Assembly (NCBI GenBank): GCA_036272735.1
Contig: DATAYF010000453.1
Location: 1-7,711, forward strand
DNA from: DATAYF01 sp036272735
GTDB lineage: Bacteria; Chloroflexota; Ktedonobacteria; Ktedonobacterales; Ktedonobacteraceae
Length of the DNA: 7,711 nt
Reading direction: 5' to 3'
Shown here: one piece after another, positions 1 to 4,778 of the stretch
Layout: each line of letters opens with the position of its first letter
Position numbering within the stretch: the first letter of the stretch is position 1
The notes under the pieces: model-generated
What the model saw: the letters and a program-made list of their open reading frames with translations, nothing else
What the model was told of the DNA's origin: nothing
Databases searched by the model: none
Program-made: the position numbers and the translations under genes

Positions 1-140
1 AGTACGTTGCAATGTTGCGCTAATTTCATACCATCTTGATACCGTGCTAAAGCTTCTTCGAGAGACATTTGTCCATTCTGTAGCTCGGTTACAGTGGACT
101 CGAGTCGTGCAAATGCTTCTTCAAAAGAAAACTGATCCAT
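1..140 (-). CDS. xseB: Exodeoxyribonuclease VII small subunit (partial, N-terminal 46 codons)
   Basis: Small subunit of exonuclease VII, which with several copies per XseA chain forms the cytoplasmic nuclease that degrades single-stranded DNA to oligonucleotides. The visible N-terminus (MDQFSFEEAFARLESTV, then LQNGQMSLEEALARYQDGMKL) carries the family pattern: F-E-x-A-x-x-R-L-E, a turn with G, then S/L-E-E-A-L-x-x-Y-x-x-G, which forms two antiparallel helices. Family members are about 60-90 residues, so roughly half is present and the gene continues beyond position 1. The ATG at 138-140 follows AGGTGA (145-150) and lies 20 nt after the xseA stop, so the two genes are almost certainly co-transcribed. 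Seen: start, ribosome site and motif. Inferred: an intact C-terminus outside the window. Confidence 0.93.
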   Translation of the reverse strand, partial: MDQFSFEEAFARLESTVTELQNGQMSLEEALARYQDGMKLAQHCNV

Positions 141-160
141 ACCTTCACCTCAATCAACGA

Positions 161-1384
161 TCATGAACGAACTTCGACCGGAATATGGCCATCTTGCACC
201 TGGAGCGTCAACTTTGTGCCCGTCTGTACCTGTTGCACACTTGATACTACTATCTGATCGTCGTCACGACGTGCAATCGTATACCCTCGGGCGATGGTTA
301 CTAATGGACTCAACGAGTGAAGTTGTGCCGCAATACCACGCAAGCGCTCAGTATGCAAAGCGAGACGGTGTTGGATACTCACTTGCAAACGCTCGGTTCC
401 TTCGTCTAATTGCTGGCGTCTGCGATCCACCATCCCCAGCGGACTTTCACGGAGCAGGTTACTCTGCACATGCGTCAGTTGGGCGTGCCATTCTGCCAGG
501 CGATCCTCCATGAGCGAGACGAGCACCTGTTGCATCTGCTCGATGTCTTCGCGCCATTCCTCGATATCCGGTACAGCCGCTGTAGCGGCGGCTGTTGGCG
601 TCGAGGCCCGATGATCAGCCACAAAATCGGCAATGGTAAAATCTGTTTCGTGCCCAACACCACTAATGACCGGGATGCGTGAACGCGCAATGGCTCGTGC
701 AACCACCTCTTCATTAAAGGCCCACAACTCTTCTATCGATCCGCCGCCACGGCCAACGATAATCACATCCGCCTCACCATGCTCGTTCAGTAAATCAAGG
801 GCCGCGGCAATAGAGGTCGGCGCATCAGTTCCCTGAACCAAAGAGGGTGCAACCAGCACCTGGGCTACCGGATAACGCGTACGTAGCACACGCAGCATAT
901 CACGCAATGCAGCCGCCTGAAGTGACGTGACGATACCGATGATCGCTGGTTGCTCAGGAATCGGACGTTTCCGTTCCAACTCAAACAATCCCTCGGCGGT
1001 GAGGCGCGCTTTTAGTTGCTCAAAGCGTTGAAACAATGCTCCTTCACCTAGCGATTCGACACTATCGACGTAGCACTGCAACTTTCCATCGCGCTCATAA
1101 AAAGAAACGCGGCCGTTGACAGCTATAGCCATGCCATTACGCAACTCCGGTGCCTGCGTGCGCAAACGCGCGTGCTTAAAAAACACACAGTGCAACTGCG
1201 CATCGCCCTCTTTCAGCGTAAAATAACAATGTCCAGAAGAGGAGTAAACTTTATAATTAGAAACTTCTCCATGCACCCAGGCAGTTTGCAAAACCTCATC
1301 CGTCTCCAACACTTCTTTCAGATAGAGAGCAAGCGCAGAAACACTCATGATGGATGCGTCATCGGGCGAATCAAATAGATGCAT
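161..1384 (-). CDS. xseA: Exodeoxyribonuclease VII large subunit
   Basis: Large, catalytic subunit of exonuclease VII (407 aa with this start), acting on single-stranded DNA in both directions together with XseB. Residues about 14-110 form the N-terminal OB-fold domain that binds ssDNA (SVSALALYLKEVLE, then WVHGEVSNYK and GHCYFTLK). The catalytic domain follows, with GIVTS (150-154), RGGGS (212-216), ELWAFN, PVISGVGHETD (near 237-248) and the ADHRASTPTAAA stretch. A long charged helical region (about 270-350) precedes the C-terminal SPLVTIARGYTIAR motif (RGY at 366-368). I chose ATG 1382-1384 because AGGAGG (1394-1399) sits 9 nt upstream. An in-frame ATG at 1411 would overlap accB and lacks this site, while one at 1348 would cut close to the OB domain. 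The gap to the accB-like stop is only 4 nt. The usual G in the TS..GAA..RD motif is A here (TSLQAAALRD), a mild deviation. Confidence 0.96.
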   Translation of the reverse strand: MHLFDSPDDASIMSVSALALYLKEVLETDEVLQTAWVHGEVSNYKVYSSSGHCYFTLKEGDAQLHCVFFKHARLRTQAPELRNGMAIAVNGRVSFYERDGKLQCYVDSVESLGEGALFQRFEQLKARLTAEGLFELERKRPIPEQPAIIGIVTSLQAAALRDMLRVLRTRYPVAQVLVAPSLVQGTDAPTSIAAALDLLNEHGEADVIIVGRGGGSIEELWAFNEEVVARAIARSRIPVISGVGHETDFTIADFVADHRASTPTAAATAAVPDIEEWREDIEQMQQVLVSLMEDRLAEWHAQLTHVQSNLLRESPLGMVDRRRQQLDEGTERLQVSIQHRLALHTERLRGIAAQLHSLSPLVTIARGYTIARRDDDQIVVSSVQQVQTGTKLTLQVQDGHIPVEVRS

Positions 1385-1388
1385 GAAG

Positions 1389-1901
1389 CTACGCCTCCTC
1401 GGCACTCTCAATCATCATTAATGGTTGCCCATATTCCACAGGCTGCCCATCTTGCACAAGTACTTCTGCAACACGGCCAGCAACCGTGGTCTCCACTTCG
1501 TAAATCACATTTAACGACTGAATAGCTCCGATCAACTGTCCAAGCTTTACGCGGTCGCCTACGGCAACGAGCGCCTTCCCTCGTGGCTTCACCCAGTGAT
1601 GAAAAATACCAACCAGTGGTGCCACAACCGCCTGCTTATTGTCTACCACTGGCTCTTTCGTTCCTTCTTCAGAGGGCGCTGATGCCACCTGGTACGCTCC
1701 AAAAGCGGCTCCGTCACCAGATACGGCCTTGCGTAACACCAGGCGCGTCCCTTCTGCATGACGCTTCACCTCTACCTCGGAAACGTCACTACGATCAAGC
1801 AACTGCACCAGATGTTGCAGTTGCTCAACGCTGATCTGCTGCGTACTCTCCACGTCCGCGATAGCTTCCACGTCGTAGGGATAGTGCTGTTTGGTCTCCA
1901 T
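1389..1901 (-). CDS. AccB-like biotin carboxyl carrier domain protein lacking the biotinylated lysine
   Basis: A 170-residue protein with the full layout of AccB, the biotin carboxyl carrier of acetyl-CoA carboxylase (first step of fatty acid synthesis). It has an N-terminal helix/strand segment (ISVEQLQHLVQLLDRSDVSE, then VEVKRHAEGTRLVLRK, residues 23-58), a flexible Ala/Glu-rich linker (59-90), and a C-terminal barrel (about 91-166). The barrel includes APLVGIFHHW, VAVGDRVKLGQLIG, GRVAEVLVQDGQPVEYGQPL and MMIE. The hairpin that normally reads EAMKM reads QSLNV, so the biotin-accepting Lys is Asn131 (AAT at 1509-1511). No other lysine lies in the hairpin, so neither biotin nor lipoate can be carried in the usual way. 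The rest of the fold looks intact, so this is not obviously a decaying gene. It resembles in principle the plant BADC proteins, BCCP relatives without the lysine that modulate the carboxylase. Function here is inferred. accC is absent from the next position, where xseA starts 4 nt on. A misread base is the main alternative, since AAT is one change from AAA or AAG. Confidence 0.85.
   Translation of the reverse strand: METKQHYPYDVEAIADVESTQQISVEQLQHLVQLLDRSDVSEVEVKRHAEGTRLVLRKAVSGDGAAFGAYQVASAPSEEGTKEPVVDNKQAVVAPLVGIFHHWVKPRGKALVAVGDRVKLGQLIGAIQSLNVIYEVETTVAGRVAEVLVQDGQPVEYGQPLMMIESAEEA
1394..1400 (-). promoter_or_regulatory. Ribosome binding site of xseA, inside the 3' end of the accB-like gene
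   Basis: GAGGAGG on the minus strand lies within the last codons of the accB-like gene (Glu-Glu-Ala-stop), 9 nt before the ATG at 1384. It decides the xseA start and implies translational coupling: ribosomes finishing the upstream gene cover this site. Confidence 0.8.
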
Positions 1902-1905
1902 AATT

Positions 1906-1916
1906 GATCACCTCCT
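1906..1916 (-). promoter_or_regulatory. Strong ribosome binding site of the accB-like gene
   Basis: AGGAGGTGATC on the minus strand is complementary over 11 nt to the conserved 3' end of 16S rRNA. The GGAGG core lies 9 nt before the ATG at 1901. This is the best Shine-Dalgarno sequence in the window and predicts efficient translation. Nothing in the 53-nt gap to efp looks like a terminator, so efp and this gene probably share a transcript. Confidence 0.85.
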
Positions 1917-1954
1917 ATTAGCTGTCTTTGCAGGGCAGTGGGTTAGCGCTGGGG

Positions 1955-2512
1955 CTATACCCGCTCAACGTATGCACCGGTAGTAGTATTCACGCGAATC
2001 ACAGCATCAGTGGAGATGAACAATGGAACCTGCACGACCAAGCCAGTCTCGGTGGTCGCTGGTTTTGTGCCCCCAGTCGCCGTATCCCCTTTGTAACCAG
2101 GCTCTGTATAGGTGACGCGCAGAGCAAGCTTTTCGGGCAGCTCAACAGAAATTGGCTCATCTTCGTACCGCACAATATCCATCTCAAGGTTATCGATGAG
2201 ATAGCTTTTCGCGTTCCCCAATTGTGCTTCGGTGAGGACGATGTCATCGTACGTACTCGTATCCATGAAGTGATACTGATCGCCATCCTGATATTGGTAT
2301 GTGACCGTCGAACGATCCAGGTAGATGCGCCGAAATTTATCACCCGAGTCGTACGTACGATCAAAAATCGCGCCAGTACGCAGGTTACGCATCTTCATAC
2401 GCACGATAGCGCCGCCACGACCAATCTTGACATGCTGCCATTCAACAACGCTACAAATCTGGCTTTCCGCCTCTATAGTCAAACCTTTTTTTAAATCACT
2501 GGTGGATATCAT
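1955..2512 (-). CDS. efp: Translation elongation factor P
   Basis: EF-P (185 aa, normal length) binds between the ribosomal P and E sites and promotes peptide bond formation at consecutive prolines. Three barrels are visible: an N-terminal KOW-like domain (1-62; MISTSDLKKGLTIE, HVKIGRGGA, MRNLRTG), a central OB domain (about 66-126; YQYQDGDQYHFMDTSTYDD), and the C-terminal OB domain. The last carries the EF-P signature GYKGDTATGGTKPATTETG, then VPLFI and TTTGAYVERV (147-185). The tip of the domain I loop, which reaches the peptidyl-transferase centre, reads K29-I30-G31-R32-G33-G34. Arg32 is at the modification position (rhamnosylated Arg32 by EarP in some Proteobacteria; modified Lys in E. 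coli and B. subtilis), and the usual preceding Pro is Ile. The start at 2512 follows GAGGAG (2523-2528) with 10 nt spacing. The 105-nt gap from aroQ (2513-2617) shows no clear terminator or strong promoter. Confidence 0.97.
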   Translation of the reverse strand: MISTSDLKKGLTIEAESQICSVVEWQHVKIGRGGAIVRMKMRNLRTGAIFDRTYDSGDKFRRIYLDRSTVTYQYQDGDQYHFMDTSTYDDIVLTEAQLGNAKSYLIDNLEMDIVRYEDEPISVELPEKLALRVTYTEPGYKGDTATGGTKPATTETGLVVQVPLFISTDAVIRVNTTTGAYVERV

Positions 2513-2617
2513 CGAAAAAAATCTCCTCTAGCATCTGTCATGCACCGATCAATCTATTCACACGCATGCACGAATGTTTGGTCACTAATCACGATAACTC
2601 TTTTCGAGAGCGCAATC

Positions 2618-3079
2618 TTATATCTGCCCCTCATTGCTATGTTCCGCTTGTATGATTTCAGCCAGGGCTTCCAGCGCAAGCACATACCCACGCCAGTCTA
2701 ATCCGGCGATATGTCCACGACTCACCGGCGCAATCACCGAGCGATGCCGAAAGTGCTCACGTGCATAAATATTACTAAGATGTACCTCGATAGTAGGAAT
2801 ATTGGCTGCCGCTAGCGCATCGCGTAACGCAAAAGAGTAGTGAGTGAGTGCACCGGGATTGATAATAATCCCCTCTGTGCTCCCCATGTGCTGCTGGATA
2901 CAGTCTATCAAAGCACCTTCGTGATTGGATTGGAAAAATTCTACTTCGATTTTTAGCTCTTGCGCGCGCGCGCTGATGATAGATTGAATTTGTGGCAAGG
3001 CCATTGTCCCATATACTTCAGGCTCTCTGGCGCCTTGCATATTAAGATTGGGGCCATTTAAAACGAGTATTTTTGACAT
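2618..3079 (-). CDS. aroQ: 3-dehydroquinate dehydratase, type II
   Basis: Cytoplasmic type II dehydroquinase (153 aa, typical), which converts 3-dehydroquinate to 3-dehydroshikimate, step 3 of the shikimate pathway. The family forms a dodecamer of flavodoxin-like subunits. Visible motifs are LNGPNLN (7-13, with Asn11), the mobile active-site lid with Arg18 and catalytic Tyr23 (AREPEVYG), FQSNHEGALID (49-59), IINPGALTHYS (72-82), and IEVHLSN with the catalytic-partner His100. FRHRS follows, with the substrate-side Arg111 or Arg113. The lid reads N-M-Q-G-A-R where N-L-L-G-x-R is commoner. The ATG lies 3 nt after the aroKB stop with only a weak purine-rich site (near GGGAAAGAAG) upstream, so translation is probably coupled to aroKB. 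The product of the aroB half of the neighbour is the substrate of this enzyme. Confidence 0.97.
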   Translation of the reverse strand: MSKILVLNGPNLNMQGAREPEVYGTMALPQIQSIISARAQELKIEVEFFQSNHEGALIDCIQQHMGSTEGIIINPGALTHYSFALRDALAAANIPTIEVHLSNIYAREHFRHRSVIAPVSRGHIAGLDWRGYVLALEALAEIIQAEHSNEGQI

Positions 3080-3082
3080 CGG

Positions 3083-4747
3083 CTATCGCTTCTTTCCCGA
3101 AAAAAACTCTGCAATCACACGCTCCACTAACTCATCTGGCAATTCTGTAATCATGACCTCCCCAATACGGCGTGGCATAATCCAGTGAACGCGCTTGCCG
3201 ACCACCTTTTTGTCTAACTGCATGGTCGCCATAATCTCTTGCGCACGCACAGTACCGCTATAAACGATTGGTAATCCCAATGCTGCCAGCACCCTATTTT
3301 GTCGACGGGCATCGTCGCTCGACCAATATCCCGCCGCGACAGCGAGCCGTGCCGCTGCACTCATCCCTAGCGAAACAGCTTCACCGTGGAGTAGTTCACC
3401 GTAGCCAGAAGCATTTTCCAGGGCATGACCAATCGTATGACCATAATTGAGAATCGCCCGACGACCGCGCTCTTTTTCATCATCCTCAATCACGTTCACC
3501 TTTAACTCGATACAACGGGCAATGATTTGACACAACAAATCTACGGGAGGATGATCAAAGCTACGCAATGCATCTGCTTGCGCCTCTAGCAAGGCAAACA
3601 ATTCAGTGTCGAGTATAATACCATACTTTACCACTTCTGCCCATCCCTCGGTGCGCTCTCGAACAGGAAGCGTCAAAAGGGCAGAAGGATCGACAAGCAC
3701 AAGGCGCGGATGATAAAAGGCCCCGATCAGGTTTTTGCCGCGCGGATGGTTGATACCGGTTTTGCCGCCAATTGCCGAATCAACTTGCGCCAGCAGCGAG
3801 GTAGGTATGTGCACCAGGGGCACACCGCGTAGATAGGTGGCCGCCACGAAGCCAACTAGATCACCCACGACCCCCCCACCAAAGGCAATAATAGCTTCAC
3901 GACGCTCGGCATGCATCTCTACCAACCAGTTATAGATGGCCTGAAGCTGAGAAAAAGACTTGCTCCCCTCGCCCGCAGGAACGACGTAAAGATAGGGGTC
4001 AAAACCTGCCGCAGTCAAATTTTGCATGACCGTGGGCAGGTATAGCTTTTGCACATTACTATCGGTAATCAGAAACACCCTTGGAGGTAACGCTAAACGG
4101 CTCAAGTACTGGGGCAAACGCCCAATACCGCCCCAATCGACCACCGTATCATAGCCCTGATCTACCTGCACGTGCTGCACGATGGGCTGCCCCTCCGCAA
4201 ACGAACCAGAACCATTGAGCATAGCCATAATCTCCTGTGCGACCTGTTCTATATCTTTCCCCTGGGTTGAACACGACAATTCAGCTTCATCATACCAACC
4301 GTTACGCGTAGCAAGAAGCGTGAGTAAAGATGCGAGGGGGCTGGGGCCGGAGAGAAGGGGGCGTACTTCGGGGATCATCCCCTGCGTCAATGCCATCGCT
4401 TGCTGACTACGCAGGCGCTCCAGGGCTTCTTGTGGCTCAACCTGCAAATGGATCCGTATGCCTCGTTCAGCCATCAGGGCACGATTCTCCTCACGAACCA
4501 CGATGCCACCACCGGTAACAATTACCGCACTCTCAACCTCCTGCGTCACCTCTGCCAATACGCGACTCTCACAGACGCGAAAATAGTCCTCACCATGCAG
4601 TGCAAAAATAGCTGCGATGCTCTCTGCACATTCTGCTTCAATAAGCGCATCAATGTCAAATAGCGGTTTCCCTAAACGTTGGGCGAGGCAACGCCCCACG
4701 GTGCTTTTGCCGCTACCAGGAAGCCCGATCAAAAATATATGTCGCAT
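3083..4747 (-). CDS. aroKB: Fused shikimate kinase / 3-dehydroquinate synthase
   Basis: A 554-residue bifunctional enzyme for shikimate-pathway steps 5 (kinase) and 2 (synthase). The shikimate kinase half (1-178) has Walker A GLPGSGKST (8-16), the D-I-D pair (Asp31, Asp33), the shikimate-binding GEDYFR (Arg57), GGG (79-81), the lid with RPLL (129-132) and the late R-N-G-W-Y-D-E-A segment (148-155). A short linker, about residues 179-188, leads into 3-dehydroquinate synthase (189-554). That half has the NAD-binding FGGGVVGDLVGFVAATYLRG (289-308), PTSLLAQVDSAIGGKTGIN (315-333) and KNLIGAF. Its likely zinc ligands are Glu371 (GWAEVVKYG), His437 (NYGHTIGHA) and His454 (LHGEAV). Both halves keep their catalytic residues, so both should be active. 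Separate aroK and aroB genes are commoner, but fusions in this order are known, for example in Thermotoga. There is no Shine-Dalgarno site before the ATG. A -10 element 7 nt upstream suggests a leaderless start. Confidence 0.96.
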   Translation of the reverse strand: MRHIFLIGLPGSGKSTVGRCLAQRLGKPLFDIDALIEAECAESIAAIFALHGEDYFRVCESRVLAEVTQEVESAVIVTGGGIVVREENRALMAERGIRIHLQVEPQEALERLRSQQAMALTQGMIPEVRPLLSGPSPLASLLTLLATRNGWYDEAELSCSTQGKDIEQVAQEIMAMLNGSGSFAEGQPIVQHVQVDQGYDTVVDWGGIGRLPQYLSRLALPPRVFLITDSNVQKLYLPTVMQNLTAAGFDPYLYVVPAGEGSKSFSQLQAIYNWLVEMHAERREAIIAFGGGVVGDLVGFVAATYLRGVPLVHIPTSLLAQVDSAIGGKTGINHPRGKNLIGAFYHPRLVLVDPSALLTLPVRERTEGWAEVVKYGIILDTELFALLEAQADALRSFDHPPVDLLCQIIARCIELKVNVIEDDEKERGRRAILNYGHTIGHALENASGYGELLHGEAVSLGMSAAARLAVAAGYWSSDDARRQNRVLAALGLPIVYSGTVRAQEIMATMQLDKKVVGKRVHWIMPRRIGEVMITELPDELVERVIAEFFSGKKR

Positions 4748-4754
4748 AGCTGCT

Positions 4755-4763
4755 ATTGTATCA
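4755..4763 (-). promoter_or_regulatory. Candidate extended -10 promoter for a leaderless aroKB transcript
   Basis: Minus strand TGATACAAT is a TG-n extended -10 with a five-of-six TATAAT match. It ends 7 nt before the aroKB ATG, so transcription would start at or next to the A of the start codon. It lies in the 31-nt gap after the CHAP gene stop, with no convincing -35 (AT-rich at 4778-4783). No ribosome site is visible between it and the ATG, which agrees with leaderless initiation. Seen: the hexamer and spacing. Inferred: activity. Confidence 0.5.
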
Positions 4764-4778
4764 CGGCAAGATTACTTT

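Noticed and set aside
163..513. Plus-strand open frame of 116 codons opposite the xseA 3' end
   Set aside because: Antisense to conserved xseA sequence; its composition shows no protein family.
1385..1411. Longer xseA start at 1411
   Set aside because: It would overlap the accB-like gene and has no placed ribosome site, whereas 1384 has AGGAGG at 9 nt.
1389..1901. Lipoyl-domain (GcvH or E2-like) protein instead of AccB-like
   Set aside because: The N-terminal AccB-type segment, linker and barrel motifs fit BCCP; the hairpin has no lysine, so lipoylation is not supported either.
1928..2494. Plus-strand open frame of 188 codons opposite efp
   Set aside because: It lies almost wholly antisense to a clearly conserved EF-P gene and shows no recognisable domain.
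2588..2617. Possible terminator after aroQ (CTCT/AGAG inverted repeat near 2599-2611)
   Set aside because: The stem is only four base pairs and no T-run follows on the minus strand; read-through into efp is more likely.
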